64,000 nt of DNA from Marinomonas posidonica_A (GCF_043643765.1 NZ_JBHZSP010000012.1:118275-182274); one strand, 5' to 3'; positions 35,210 to 45,003 are shown, numbered from the stretch's first letter. The notes: generated by a model not told the origin, from the sequence alone. Made by a program: numbers and translations.

Positions 35210-35635
35210 ACACCAACTCCCACAGTTGAAACATAAAAAAATAAGATGTCGAATCGTCTATCTGGTGGCGGGGTTAAAAGTGATTCTATTATTAGAAAAG
35301 TGTTTTGATAATGACTACTATTTACCCTAAAAGCCACCGAAATGGAGGCTCATACTACCCCGAGGAAGTCGGTGACTCAAACTCGAGCTGCCCTGCATTC
35401 TGTTATTTTAGGGCTTTTTATAGGGTAATTTAAGGCAATTTAGAGGGCGATAGAGAATTATCTATGGCAGGAGTTTTTGCAAACAGAAAATTCCTCTGTT
35501 CATTCACGTTTTTTAGAGAAATACAGTTATTTTTACTAAATTGTGATTTTTTTTCACGAATGACCCACAGAAAAACGCATCCGACAGCATTTTTCGATGA
35601 GTTTTTCTTATCTGAGAGAAGATTATAATGCGGTT
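35210..35635. other. Intergenic region upstream of gltB
   Basis: This 426-base region between damX and gltB must hold the gltB promoter and leader. It is AT-rich near damX and contains short complementary segments (for example ACCCTAAAAGCC near 35321 against GGGCTTTTTATAGGG near 35409) that could fold in the leader RNA. I recognise no known riboswitch and no convincing gene; the open frame overlapping the damX end looks non-coding. Confidence 0.45.
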
Positions 35636-37180
35636 TTATTGGGCCTTGCGGATATCGTCCTGAATACCCCGAGCGCTTCTTGCCCAAGGATTCAAGGTAC
35701 GCAAATCACTCGGTAGCGTTTCCGCGGCGGCAATGGCTTCACTGCGATTTCGATACAAACCATACACAACCACAAACCAATCACGGCCATTATGCTGAGC
35801 TTTAAAGTAACCAAAGGCATCAATACCACCTTGGTCTCGAATAAAGTCTTTTACGGTTTGCTGATTGTGAGTCCCTAATAACTGAAGAGTATAGCGGTTC
35901 GGGTTTTGCGATAACCACCACTGAGTTTTATTGAACACATCATCAGGTGTGTTTACCGCGGTTTCTTCCGTTTTCGGTACAACAGGTTTTGGCTCGGTTA
36001 TGTCAGGTGATTCGGCCAACATAGGCGCCTCTGCTCGAATGGGCGCTTCCAACCGAATTGGCGCCGTCTCAATACTTGGTGCGATCGACTCTGAACGGAC
36101 CTCATTACTTTTAGACATGCTAATAGCCGGTAACGATGCACCTTCAGGAATCGGCGGCAAAACCACTTGCCCTTGTTGACCGATTTGTCGCTGCATCGCA
36201 TCAATACGAGCAATGGTTGCTTCAGAAGATTGTCCCTGCCTTGGGCTTAACGGAATAACATTTGCAGTGCGATCATTTGATGTGTCTTCCGCTTTATCCG
36301 AAAACAATACCGCCACTAAAATACCCAACATCACAATCGACAATAACGCCATGTGAGCCAATGGGAACCCCATACTCAAACTAAACCCTTTTCCAGACTT
36401 AGCTTTGTTCCCTTTACCCATCAGACGCTGGGCGATTTCATTAATACGACCAGGATAACCACCTGATTCTTGATGGATTTGCTTGATCTGTTTGTCCGTA
36501 AACGGCAGATTAATCCCACCTCCAACCGCACGAACTCGATGCAACATATAAGCACGAGTTTGTTCTAATGAATAAGGTGCAAGACTGAAAGAGTGACTCA
36601 ATTGCTCATAACGAGAACGTTGATAGGCATCCAGATTACGTCCTAATGAATGAGCACTAAACAGCACAATATGCGGCACGGTTTGATTTTCCGTCGCCAA
36701 GGACATCATGTCCAATAACATACTCACCGCATCGGTATTCAGCTCTTGGGCATTATCAATCAAGACTAATGCAGCTTGACCTTTATCCTCTAGCTCATGA
36801 GCAAACTTAAGCAAAGGACCAAATGTAGCCTCATTGGGTGGTTGGGTGAAGTGGCCAGAAAAACCAGCGTAGATGGCTTGTAATAATTGACCAGCCGTCA
36901 TCAACATGCTGGCTTTCACATGGCTAATCACCGTCATCTCATCTTGGTGACGAGCAAACTCCATCAAGAAACGACTTTTGCCGCTGCCTTCTGGGCCTTG
37001 TACGACAGAAAGTAAATTACTATAGCGACTTAAATGTTCCAGCAAAGCCAGTTGTTGGTTACCTTCTTCCGAAGCAAAGTAGACAGACGCATCCTTAGAG
37101 CCAAAAGGATCCCTCAGCGGCCCTTTGGAGGGCTGATTCAAGGCTTCCTCGAGATCAAACTGAAACTCTGGCTGAGACAT
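35636..37180 (-). CDS. damX: DamX-like cell-division protein: ATPase, membrane segment, SPOR domain
   Basis: A 514-residue protein in three parts. An AAA/ExeA-like ATPase domain (about 40-265) has Walker A QGPEGSGKS and the Walker B-like ALVLIDNAQEL. One membrane helix follows at about 276-294 (HMALLSIVMLGILVAVLF). A Pro/Glu-rich linker leads to a C-terminal SPOR domain (about 420-500; YTLQLLGTHNQQTVKDFI, then WFVVVYGLYRNRSEA). SPOR domains bind denuded peptidoglycan at the division site. It follows aroB by 31 bases with a strong AAGGAAGG site, the usual position of damX. Confidence 0.9.
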   Translation of the reverse strand: MSQPEFQFDLEEALNQPSKGPLRDPFGSKDASVYFASEEGNQQLALLEHLSRYSNLLSVVQGPEGSGKSRFLMEFARHQDEMTVISHVKASMLMTAGQLLQAIYAGFSGHFTQPPNEATFGPLLKFAHELEDKGQAALVLIDNAQELNTDAVSMLLDMMSLATENQTVPHIVLFSAHSLGRNLDAYQRSRYEQLSHSFSLAPYSLEQTRAYMLHRVRAVGGGINLPFTDKQIKQIHQESGGYPGRINEIAQRLMGKGNKAKSGKGFSLSMGFPLAHMALLSIVMLGILVAVLFSDKAEDTSNDRTANVIPLSPRQGQSSEATIARIDAMQRQIGQQGQVVLPPIPEGASLPAISMSKSNEVRSESIAPSIETAPIRLEAPIRAEAPMLAESPDITEPKPVVPKTEETAVNTPDDVFNKTQWWLSQNPNRYTLQLLGTHNQQTVKDFIRDQGGIDAFGYFKAQHNGRDWFVVVYGLYRNRSEAIAAAETLPSDLRTLNPWARSARGIQDDIRKAQ

Positions 37181-37211
37181 ATCCTTCCTTCTAAGATATC
37201 ACCAACAAATA

Positions 37212-38318
37212 TTATGCCAAACTGGCCTGTTTACCGACTTCAAGCGCATCCAAAATACAGGATTCAAAAGCGTCTATTGGAAAATCTGACGTTACCATGG
37301 CTTCACCTAGTGACGCGAGTAAGACCAAACGCAAGCTACCATCCAACACTTTCTTATCCAACGCCATACGCTCAACAAAGCTGTCCAAGGTCATTTCCTG
37401 TGGCGGTAGCACTGGTAACTTAGCAGCCTCAAACAAAGCCACAGAACGATTAACATCCTGTTCACTTAAATGTCCCATGCGCCATGATAGATCCACTGCC
37501 AACACACAACCTGCTGCAACCGCTTCACCGTGTAACCATTTACCATAACCCAGCTCAGCTTCAATCGCGTGACCAAAGGTGTGACCCAGATTCAAAATCG
37601 CACGAATACCGCCTTCTCGCTCGTCTTGAGCAACAACATTGGCTTTCGCCAAACAAGACCGATAAATGGCCTCTGTAATCTTATTCGATTCAAGCGCCAT
37701 CAAGTCGGTCATTTCAAGTTCTAACCAATCGAAAAACTCCGCATCACAGATCAAACCATATTTGATGACTTCCGCCATACCAGCAGACAATTCACGTGGC
37801 GGTAAGGTCGACAACGAATCAATATCAATAATGACCGCTTGTGGCTGATAAAAAGCACCAATCATGTTTTTACCCAACGGATGATTTACACCCGTTTTAC
37901 CACCGACAGATGAATCCACTTGAGATAATAAGGTCGTCGGCACTTGAATAAATGGCACACCACGCTGATACGTCGCGGCGGCAAACCCAGCCATGTCTCC
38001 GACAACCCCACCGCCTAAAGCAATAATCGTCGTCGTACGATTATGTCTAGCTTGTAATAAGGAAGACATAATCAAGCCATAAGTATCCAGCGTTTTGTAA
38101 GCCTCTCCATCCGGTAGAATACAAGTATCAACTTGATAATCCTCGGACAGCATCGCCACCATAGCCTCTAAATAAATAGCGGCAACAGTATCATTCGTCA
38201 CTATCATGACTTGCTTGCCATGAATGGCCTCATCAAATAGGGCCTTTTGTTGGCGAATACCACTACCGATGTAAATAGGGTAACTACGATCACCAAGATC
38301 CACGGTTAAGGTACGCAT
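37212..38318 (-). CDS. aroB: 3-dehydroquinate synthase
   Basis: A 368-residue enzyme of the shikimate pathway, which converts DAHP to 3-dehydroquinate using NAD+ and a divalent metal. Typical segments are ALGGGVVGDMAGFAAATYQRGV (about 95-116), PTTLLSQVDSSVGGKTGVNHP, and metal ligands in ILNLGHTFGHAIEAELGYGKWLHGEAV. The length matches the family. The ATG overlaps the aroK stop (TAATG), so the two are translationally coupled. Confidence 0.97.
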   Translation of the reverse strand: MRTLTVDLGDRSYPIYIGSGIRQQKALFDEAIHGKQVMIVTNDTVAAIYLEAMVAMLSEDYQVDTCILPDGEAYKTLDTYGLIMSSLLQARHNRTTTIIALGGGVVGDMAGFAAATYQRGVPFIQVPTTLLSQVDSSVGGKTGVNHPLGKNMIGAFYQPQAVIIDIDSLSTLPPRELSAGMAEVIKYGLICDAEFFDWLELEMTDLMALESNKITEAIYRSCLAKANVVAQDEREGGIRAILNLGHTFGHAIEAELGYGKWLHGEAVAAGCVLAVDLSWRMGHLSEQDVNRSVALFEAAKLPVLPPQEMTLDSFVERMALDKKVLDGSLRLVLLASLGEAMVTSDFPIDAFESCILDALEVGKQASLA

Positions 38319-38866
38319 TAGGACTGGTTATCCTCCGATGTTAAATAACGCTTGATGGCGTCTAATACTTTATTGGCAACGGCTTTCGGATGACGAGCAT
38401 CCGTTTCGATCACTAAAGTCGCCACGTCTCTATAAAGAGGGTCGCGCACTTCGAATAATTTTTTCAACGTGGCTTTCGGATCACCCGTTTGCAACAAAGG
38501 ACGATGAGAGCTTTTCGAGGTTCGATAAAGCTGCTGCGCTACCGAAGCATATAAGTACACCACCAAGCCATCTTGCTGCAAAATATCGCGATTCTCTGGG
38601 CGCATGACAATACCGCCACCCGTCGCGAGGACCGTATTGTGTGTATCTGATTGAATCATGTTTGAAAGCGCCTGTGTTTCTCTTTTACGAAACCCTTCTT
38701 CCCCTTCGCGCTCAAAAATCCATGGTATATCGGCACCTGCATTGTCTTCTATGACTTTGTCTAGGTCGTAAAACTCTTTGCCCATCGATTGTGAAATCAA
38801 ACGGCCTATTGTTGTTTTTCCAGCGCCCATTGGGCCTACTAAAATAATATTGGGGGCATTTATCAT
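38318..38866 (-). CDS. aroK: Shikimate kinase
   Basis: A 182-residue kinase that phosphorylates shikimate at the 3-hydroxyl. The P-loop GPMGAGKTTIGR (residues about 11-22), the DLDKVIEDNAG segment that binds shikimate and Mg2+, and the lid region RPLLQ are all present. It lies downstream of the pilQ-like gene with 42 bases between them and is coupled to aroB. This order (pilQ, aroK, aroB) is standard in gammaproteobacteria. Confidence 0.96.
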   Translation of the reverse strand: MINAPNIILVGPMGAGKTTIGRLISQSMGKEFYDLDKVIEDNAGADIPWIFEREGEEGFRKRETQALSNMIQSDTHNTVLATGGGIVMRPENRDILQQDGLVVYLYASVAQQLYRTSKSSHRPLLQTGDPKATLKKLFEVRDPLYRDVATLVIETDARHPKAVANKVLDAIKRYLTSEDNQS

Positions 38867-38908
38867 TGTATTTTGTTACACAGAAATTAAGCCAATTAAG
38901 AATAGGTC

Positions 38909-40075
38909 TTAGTTTACCGTCATTTGTAGCAGTTTTGGCGTAATAAATACAAGTAATTCAACCTTTTCTTGTTGTTTTGAGTGACTTTTGAATAATTCTC
39001 CCAACCAAGGTACAGAACTCAACAAGGGCACTCGACTTTCCGTCGTAAAGCTTTCTTCCCTAAATACACCACCTAAAACCAGTGTTTCCTGATCTCTCAA
39101 CATGACTTGGGTGGTTAAGCGATTGGTCTTCAAACTCGGTACACCATTAACCAACTCACCAACCGAATCTTGGTGAATACTCAACTCTAATAAAATGTGG
39201 TCATCTTGTTTTACATAAGGGGTCACTTCTAACATGAGTGCGGCCTGTCGAAACGACACACTGACCGTATCATCACTCACCGTCTGGTACGGAATTTCTG
39301 TCCCCGATTCAATTCGAGCGATTTGGCCAGCAGACGTCACGATTTTCGGCTTTGATACCACATTCGCCATGCCCTCGCTTTCCAGCATATCCAACGTTAA
39401 CGACAACAAGCTATTTGCGCCGTTAGCCGACAAATTAAATTCACTCGTGGGTGCCAGAGCACCAAGATCAATCGCACCACCGATAGAAGAGCGTACCCCT
39501 TGGGACAAGATGCTTTGCCAATTAACACCAAATTGTGACTGAGCCGATCGACTGACCTGGGCAATTTGAGCACTGATCTCAATCTGCTTTAATGGCGAGT
39601 CCAACCAAGCCAAAACCTCATCCATCCCTTCCAACGGCGCACAATAATACCCCAGTAATGCATTCGTTCTGTGGTCTACCACAATGGAAGCCGAAGGATA
39701 AAGAGTTTGTAAATGCTTACTAACAGATTCCGCCTTAGCGTGTTTCAAAGGCCAAAACGAACGTTGACACAGAGGTGGTTCAGACATGGTTTGGTCCGGA
39801 ATCAATACTGCTACCTCAGACTGCCATTGCAAACTAATGCCAGGTTGACGAGCCACGGCCGCTAATACGTCTTGCCAACTGGCATCCTTGATAGACAGGG
39901 TTAGATTGCGGTCAATGTCCGGACTAATCACCACACTTTCATTTAACTGAGCGGCTAACCAAGGCAACACTTCTTGCAATGGCTTGTTTTCGAAGTACAC
40001 ATCCAATGATAAGCACAGGTTACTAAAACATAGTCCTGTTACGCTAATCAGCCACCTCCTGCAGCAAACTGTCAT
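38909..40075 (-). CDS. Short PilQ/HofQ-like secretin
   Basis: A 388-residue outer-membrane secretin at the pilQ position. It has a signal peptide (about 1-23), an STN-like domain (about 25-85; VYFENKPLQEVLPWLAAQLN), one N-domain with a conserved VDHRTNALL motif, and the secretin core (about 185-385; VVSKPKIVTSAGQIARIESGTEIPYQ; ending VFITPKLL). Canonical PilQ is about 700 residues with AMIN domains; these are absent, and the length is closer to HofQ of enterobacteria, which serves DNA uptake. It has an AAGGAGG site and overlaps the preceding gene by 32 bases. A role in DNA uptake or a reduced pilus is inferred. Confidence 0.82.
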   Translation of the reverse strand: MTVCCRRWLISVTGLCFSNLCLSLDVYFENKPLQEVLPWLAAQLNESVVISPDIDRNLTLSIKDASWQDVLAAVARQPGISLQWQSEVAVLIPDQTMSEPPLCQRSFWPLKHAKAESVSKHLQTLYPSASIVVDHRTNALLGYYCAPLEGMDEVLAWLDSPLKQIEISAQIAQVSRSAQSQFGVNWQSILSQGVRSSIGGAIDLGALAPTSEFNLSANGANSLLSLTLDMLESEGMANVVSKPKIVTSAGQIARIESGTEIPYQTVSDDTVSVSFRQAALMLEVTPYVKQDDHILLELSIHQDSVGELVNGVPSLKTNRLTTQVMLRDQETLVLGGVFREESFTTESRVPLLSSVPWLGELFKSHSKQQEKVELLVFITPKLLQMTVN

Positions 40076-40778
40076 CCTCTGACCTCCTTGTGGTTATTAA
40101 TAGCGTATATTTCGAGCCATCCTTGGCGACTAAAATAATGCGATCAGCCAACACAGAAAGCACACTAACACCCGCTTCGGGTATCCAACTGCCTTCGTGA
40201 AGCCAATATTGTTTACGACGAAATTGTACGAGAGCTGAACGCCGGTCAGCACTTTTCATTGTGGAGAATAAGCGCCAATCTCGCGCATTAAAATGCGTTG
40301 TTCGAAAAGGCGTTGGCAGCCAGTTTTCAAACTCTCGATTTGCCATTGGCAATTGTACATCCAATTCAATGATACCTCGCCAACGGCCATCGACTTGCCG
40401 CTGCCAATCGACTCCCATTACCGATACGGCCAACGTTTCCTGCACCACTTCTAACACAGGTTGCCATTGAGTCATGTGCGCCACGCCTTCAAGGCGCCAA
40501 CCTGTGACCAAGCGATTGCGTTTTTTAATAGCCGTCTGATCGAGCCATTCCCAATCAGATAATGACAGCGCTAACAAGCGATCATCTTGCCGTTGAACCT
40601 TATGCCAGCGCTGCCAAGCATTCGCTAAATTTTTCTCTTCTCTTTTCCAGTCTTCATAGACAGAAAATAAAAACGGATACCAGATCGCCATCTGTAAGCA
40701 CAAAAAAAACAGTATTAAGCGCCCATTCAGCATGCGTAGGAAAGACATATTAAGAGCGGAAGACTTGAACGGAGACAT
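40044..40778 (-). CDS. PilO/PilP-like membrane protein, apparently one fused gene
   Basis: A 244-residue protein with one N-terminal membrane helix (about 21-40) and a short helical, Arg/Lys-rich stretch after it (about 42-70), as in PilO. The C-terminal part (about 195-232; HEGSWIPEAGVSVLSVLADR, then a DG turn and TLLITT) resembles the small beta domain of PilP/GspC that contacts the secretin. Position between the PilMN-like and PilQ-like genes supports the reading. I read it as a PilO-PilP fusion or a much diverged equivalent; sequence similarity is weak. The ATG at 40778 has a GAGGAAG site and overlaps the upstream gene by 29 bases. Confidence 0.62.
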   Translation of the reverse strand: MSPFKSSALNMSFLRMLNGRLILFFLCLQMAIWYPFLFSVYEDWKREEKNLANAWQRWHKVQRQDDRLLALSLSDWEWLDQTAIKKRNRLVTGWRLEGVAHMTQWQPVLEVVQETLAVSVMGVDWQRQVDGRWRGIIELDVQLPMANREFENWLPTPFRTTHFNARDWRLFSTMKSADRRSALVQFRRKQYWLHEGSWIPEAGVSVLSVLADRIILVAKDGSKYTLLITTRRSEDDSLLQEVAD

Positions 40779-41706
40779 TCACCACTTCCTCTTGATCAAC
40801 GGTTAAAAGCGTATTTTTCTCGACTTTCCAACGCCATTGAGGGTGCATGCTGCGCCAGTTATCCAATACCCTTTTCAGCATGGCATGAGGCAAACTAAAA
40901 TGAATCTGCGCTTGTTCACCATGACCCTGAAATGTCTCTACCCTGACACGGTCAGGCAGGCTTTGCACCATATTCAAAGCCGTCAATACAAAGGGGCTCG
41001 CTAGCTGATCTTGTGACCAATTTGAGGTCACATCCATCACCTGCTGATAAGCCATGTCCGCCGACTTAGCCGCCTGCTCAAGATACCAATACAACCCCAC
41101 AGCCAAACAATGAATCACTAGGCTTAATATCACGCCAAGCCATAGACAGCGACGCACTTTTTGCTGTTTTTCATATTCTGGGCGATAGCCTGAGATTTGC
41201 TGGCTAGTACAATAAGACCAAGACCGAGATGAGAAGTCTTTAAATTGACTGTAAGCGACTAAAATACAGTGTCGGCCTTGCTGTTGAAACGCCGAAAATA
41301 AAGGCTCGGACCAGTTTTTTGAGCAAGCATACACGGTGAGTTGTGTCTCATGAGCTGACGCTGTTTTATGCTGAAATGCATACAAGGTATTGTCGGGGGT
41401 AGCGTAAGTCGATTCAACCGCGAAACTGAGTGCAGCTAAAGGCAATAATCGAGCAGAAACAGGATGATCCAAGCTATGCTGAGTCACACTAAGCCATTCG
41501 TCCGGTATGAGTATTAATAATCTTGAAGCACAGTCCAATGAGGCAAAGTCAACCCCTTTTAAGCACGCATTGATGCTTTCCGCCGATGGCGCTGAAGACT
41601 CAGAGGACGATAATCGCGGCAATAATTCACGGTATTCGGAAGAGTGAAAAAGCTGACAAGCCTGCCCTGAAAATAGAGCAATTGAATAATTTAAAGCGAG
41701 TGCCAT
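40750..41706 (-). CDS. GspL/PilM-PilN-like assembly protein
   Basis: A 318-residue protein. The first 185 residues look cytoplasmic and include LLILIPDEWLSVTQHSLDHPV and RLLPLAALSFAVESTYA, reminiscent of the GspL actin-like domain. A single membrane helix lies at about 188-208, followed by about 110 periplasmic residues ending in a ferredoxin-like pattern. GspL corresponds to a fusion of PilM (cytoplasmic) and PilN (membrane), and this gene sits where pilM and pilN are expected, divergent from mrcA. The assignment rests on architecture and synteny. Confidence 0.62.
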   Translation of the reverse strand: MALALNYSIALFSGQACQLFHSSEYRELLPRLSSSESSAPSAESINACLKGVDFASLDCASRLLILIPDEWLSVTQHSLDHPVSARLLPLAALSFAVESTYATPDNTLYAFQHKTASAHETQLTVYACSKNWSEPLFSAFQQQGRHCILVAYSQFKDFSSRSWSYCTSQQISGYRPEYEKQQKVRRCLWLGVILSLVIHCLAVGLYWYLEQAAKSADMAYQQVMDVTSNWSQDQLASPFVLTALNMVQSLPDRVRVETFQGHGEQAQIHFSLPHAMLKRVLDNWRSMHPQWRWKVEKNTLLTVDQEEVVNVSVQVFRS

Positions 41707-41825
41707 CTTTCATCCTTGATGTTATTTTTAATGAAGTTTCGAAGGTCAGTATCCATACCAAACTTTTTTCTCAAGATAACACGTTTTGCTGCAAAGTTAA
41801 GCGCCAATTCTATGAAGATATTAGG

Positions 41826-41831
41826 TATAAT
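41826..41831 (+). promoter_or_regulatory. -10 box candidate for mrcA
   Basis: A perfect TATAAT lies 33 bases upstream of the mrcA ATG. I see no convincing -35 at the right distance, so this is a modest call. Confidence 0.4.
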
Positions 41832-41864
41832 GGTTCTTTTTCATCCAGTGGCAATTGGTTATCT

Positions 41865-44324
41865 ATGGCTAAGGTATTAAAAATTCTCTTTTTTCTCGGT
41901 GTATTAGGAGCAATTAGTGCGGCTGGTATCACCTATGCGATTTATTACAATGTAAAAGATCGTATTCCGACCGTGGAAGAACTAAAAGACATAGAGCTGC
42001 GGATCCCCTTACGCATCTACACCGCCGATAACCAATTGATTGGCGAATTTGGTGAACAGCGCCGTTCCCCAATTAACTATGCAGACATCCCAGCCAACCT
42101 TGAACACGCCATATTGGCTGCAGAAGACACGAACTTCTACCACCATCCCGGTGTTGATATTCTTGGCCTTGGCCGTGCTGTCGTACAACTGATTACCACA
42201 GGCCAGAAACAAGGCGGTGGTAGCACTATTACCATGCAGGTCGCCCGTAACTACTTCTTATCTTTTGAACAAACCTTTACCCGTAAATTCACCGAAATTT
42301 TCATTGCATTGAAGATGGAACGGGAACTGACCAAACATGAAATTCTTGAACTTTACGTCAATAAAATTTATCTAGGCAAACGCGCCTATGGCTTCGAAGC
42401 CGCGTCGCAAGTCTATTATGGCAAGAGCTTATCCGAGCTGACCCTCGCTCAGATTGCGATGATTGCAGGCCTCCCCAAAGCGCCTTCGCGATACAATCCA
42501 ATCGTTAACCCTTCCCGAGCGTTAATTCGAAGAAACTGGATTTTACAGCGTATGCTGTCCCTTGGCATGATTAACAAACAAGCTTATGAAGCCGCTGTAG
42601 AATCCCCTGTGACCGCTGAAAACCATGGTGTTACGCCTGATATTGAAGCGGGCTACATTGCTGAAATGGTGCGTTCTGAGCTCTACACTACCTTTGGTAA
42701 TGACCTTTACAATAACGGTATGACGGTGTACACCACCATCGATTCTGGTCGTCAAAAAGCCGCAAATGAAGCCGTTTACAATGGCGTGATTAGTTACGAC
42801 ATGCGCCATGGCTACCGTGGCTCGATTGAAACTCGTATTGACCTAGTCGACGCACCACTTGAAGAACAGCAAGCCGCGCTAGAAGAAGTCAGTCGATTTA
42901 AAGACTGGCAAGCCGCCTTAGTCATTGCCACAGAAGAAAAAACGGCAGACGTACGTATGGTCAATGGTGAACGTGTGTCGCTATCCTGGGAAGCCGTCAA
43001 ATGGGCAAAACCCTATATCGATACCGATAGCCAAGGTCCTGCTCCGCAAACCATGGCTGACGTCCTAGTGCCTGGTGATGTCATTCGTTTGCGGCCGGAT
43101 GACAGCCAAGGTTGGCTGCTGGCTCAAAAGCCCGACGTACAAAGTGCATTGATTTCATTGAACAGCAAAAATGGCGCAATACAATCTTTGGTTGGTGGTT
43201 TTAATTTCTACGAAAATAAATTCAACCGCATCACACAATCTAAGCGCCAACCAGGTTCAAACTTCAAACCGTTTATTTACAGCAGTGCTTTGGCTCGTGG
43301 TTATACCGCCGCGAGTATCATCAATGATGCGCCTGTGGTGTTTAATGACACCAATCTGGCGACGGCTTGGCGTCCCACCAATGATGGCGGTAAGTTTTAT
43401 GGGCCAACCCGTTTGCGCCAAGCATTGTACCGCTCACAAAACATTGTCTCCGTTCGACTATTGGACGAGCTCGGCATTCGTCCAACACTGAACTTCTTAA
43501 AACGTTTCGGTTTTGATCCTGATGAGTTACCACATAACTTATCCTTGTCTTTAGGCAGTGCCAACTTATCTCCGTTACAAATTGCCGCTGGTTATGCCGT
43601 CTTCTCGAACGGTGGCTATCAAGTACAACCTTATTTAATAGATCGTGTTGTGGACCGCGATGGTCAAACGCTTTTCCAAGCCACACCAGTGACGGTTTGT
43701 GAGACGTGTACACTGTTAGAAAGAAGCTCGGAAGATGAACCACAAATGGGGCTTTTTAATAATGCCGATGGCATCAATAGCTTACCTGTTGCGCCACAAG
43801 TGTTAGACCCTGAAGTCAATTACATCATTTACGACATGATGCGCGATGTCATTAAATACGGTACTGGTCGACGCGCGTTAGTTCTCAAACGTGACGACAT
43901 CGCAGGAAAAACTGGTACCACCAACGATGGACGTGATGCTTGGTTCTCTGGTTTCAATGGACACATTGTCACCTCCGTATGGAGTGGCTTCGACAATTCC
44001 TCGCCACTTGGCCATTACAGCGGTGGTCGATCTGAATGGGGTGGTTCAGTATCCTTACCCCCTTGGATTGAGTACATGCGTTACGCACTACAAGACACAC
44101 CACCAGATTACGTTGCTAAGCCCTCGAGCCTAGTTACCGTTCGCATTGACCCAAAAACAGGTGAGCGAGCGCTACCGGGCCAAAACAATGCGATCTTTGA
44201 GATTTTCCGCAAAGACCACGTTCCACCTAAACGTGACCTCAACTCACCAGCGTTAGACAACAGCACCGCCAGTGAAGTACAGGAAGAAAAACAAGAAAGC
44301 AGCGCTCTGGAAAATCTATTCTAA
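41865..44324 (+). CDS. mrcA: Penicillin-binding protein 1A, bifunctional murein synthase
   Basis: An 819-residue class-A PBP from the ATG at 41865. The frame stays open 279 bases upstream, but the membrane anchor (KVLKILFFLGVLGAISAAGITYAIYY) begins right at this ATG, and the -10 box lies just before it. The glycosyltransferase domain (about 55-230) has AAEDTNFYHHPGVD and GGGSTITMQVARN. An OB-like insert follows. The transpeptidase domain has the catalytic Ser in QPGSNFKPF, the RSQN motif and KTGTT. It polymerises and crosslinks peptidoglycan. It is divergent from the pilus-type genes, as in other gammaproteobacteria. Confidence 0.96.
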   Translation: MAKVLKILFFLGVLGAISAAGITYAIYYNVKDRIPTVEELKDIELRIPLRIYTADNQLIGEFGEQRRSPINYADIPANLEHAILAAEDTNFYHHPGVDILGLGRAVVQLITTGQKQGGGSTITMQVARNYFLSFEQTFTRKFTEIFIALKMERELTKHEILELYVNKIYLGKRAYGFEAASQVYYGKSLSELTLAQIAMIAGLPKAPSRYNPIVNPSRALIRRNWILQRMLSLGMINKQAYEAAVESPVTAENHGVTPDIEAGYIAEMVRSELYTTFGNDLYNNGMTVYTTIDSGRQKAANEAVYNGVISYDMRHGYRGSIETRIDLVDAPLEEQQAALEEVSRFKDWQAALVIATEEKTADVRMVNGERVSLSWEAVKWAKPYIDTDSQGPAPQTMADVLVPGDVIRLRPDDSQGWLLAQKPDVQSALISLNSKNGAIQSLVGGFNFYENKFNRITQSKRQPGSNFKPFIYSSALARGYTAASIINDAPVVFNDTNLATAWRPTNDGGKFYGPTRLRQALYRSQNIVSVRLLDELGIRPTLNFLKRFGFDPDELPHNLSLSLGSANLSPLQIAAGYAVFSNGGYQVQPYLIDRVVDRDGQTLFQATPVTVCETCTLLERSSEDEPQMGLFNNADGINSLPVAPQVLDPEVNYIIYDMMRDVIKYGTGRRALVLKRDDIAGKTGTTNDGRDAWFSGFNGHIVTSVWSGFDNSSPLGHYSGGRSEWGGSVSLPPWIEYMRYALQDTPPDYVAKPSSLVTVRIDPKTGERALPGQNNAIFEIFRKDHVPPKRDLNSPALDNSTASEVQEEKQESSALENLF

Positions 44325-44350
44325 ATAGCGCCTTCATAAGCTTAACCCAT

Positions 44351-44383
44351 AAAAAAGACCTGCTTTGACGTGGGTCTTTTTTT
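44351..44383. terminator. Bidirectional terminator between mrcA and the LOG gene
   Basis: The stem AAAAAAGACC / GGTCTTTTTT has a 12-base loop and a T run on both strands. It serves mrcA and the convergent LOG-family gene. Confidence 0.85.
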
Positions 44384-44400
44384 ATGGTTTTTTCTTAGTT

Positions 44401-44970
44401 TTATTCGCTCTTAGACCATTTTGCCTGCGGCGCTTGATAGTTTCGTAGTGCCACCAATAACGCTTCTGGTGTCGACTCTCGAATCAACATATCAAGATAA
44501 GCGGGCTTCACAAAACCCGCTTTTTGCATGCTTTCCACCATGGTAAATAAAGGATCGTAAAACCCCTTCACATTATAAAAAGCACATGCTTTTTGGTGCA
44601 GACCCAGCTGCCCCCACGTCCACGCTTCAAATATTTCTTCTAAGGTGCCCACACCGCCGGGTAACGCCACAAAAGCATCGGCTAATGCCATCATTTTCGC
44701 TTTGCGTTCATGCATATCAGCAACAATGTGGAGCTCAGTTAAACCAAGGTGAGCGATCTCTTTTTGTTTTAAATGATTTGGAATCACACCAATCACCTTT
44801 CCACCAGCGTCCAATACCGAATTCGCAATCACACCCATCAAACCGACATTGCCACCGCCGTACACCACATCCACACCCTGCTTTGCCAAGTACTGACCTA
44901 ATGACCAAACACTCTTCATATAATCTTCCGAGCGTCCCTCTGCGGAACCACAGTAAATTGCTAATCTCAT
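44401..44970 (-). CDS. LOG-family protein (putative nucleotide 5'-monophosphate phosphoribohydrolase)
   Basis: A 189-residue Rossmann-fold protein from the ATG at 44970. That start has an AGGAGAG site; an in-frame start eleven codons earlier does not. The signature PGGVGTLEEIFE and the catalytic MHERKAKM segment define the LOG family, which releases free bases from nucleoside monophosphates. Plant members make cytokinins, while bacterial ones act on AMP or cytokinin nucleotides. GGGNVGLMG is the nucleotide-binding loop. The physiological substrate here is unknown. Confidence 0.88.
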   Translation of the reverse strand: MRLAIYCGSAEGRSEDYMKSVWSLGQYLAKQGVDVVYGGGNVGLMGVIANSVLDAGGKVIGVIPNHLKQKEIAHLGLTELHIVADMHERKAKMMALADAFVALPGGVGTLEEIFEAWTWGQLGLHQKACAFYNVKGFYDPLFTMVESMQKAGFVKPAYLDMLIRESTPEALLVALRNYQAPQAKWSKSE

Positions 44971-45003
44971 CAACACTCTCCTGACATGGCAATGATTCGT
45001 CAT

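Noticed and set aside
35430..35687. An 85-codon minus-strand open frame across the damX end
   Set aside because: It overlaps the damX 3' end in another frame and has low-complexity composition typical of chance frames in AT-rich DNA.
41586..41864. A 93-codon extension of mrcA upstream of 41865
   Set aside because: It overlaps the divergent GspL-like gene and lies before the TATAAT box. The membrane anchor starts at 41865.
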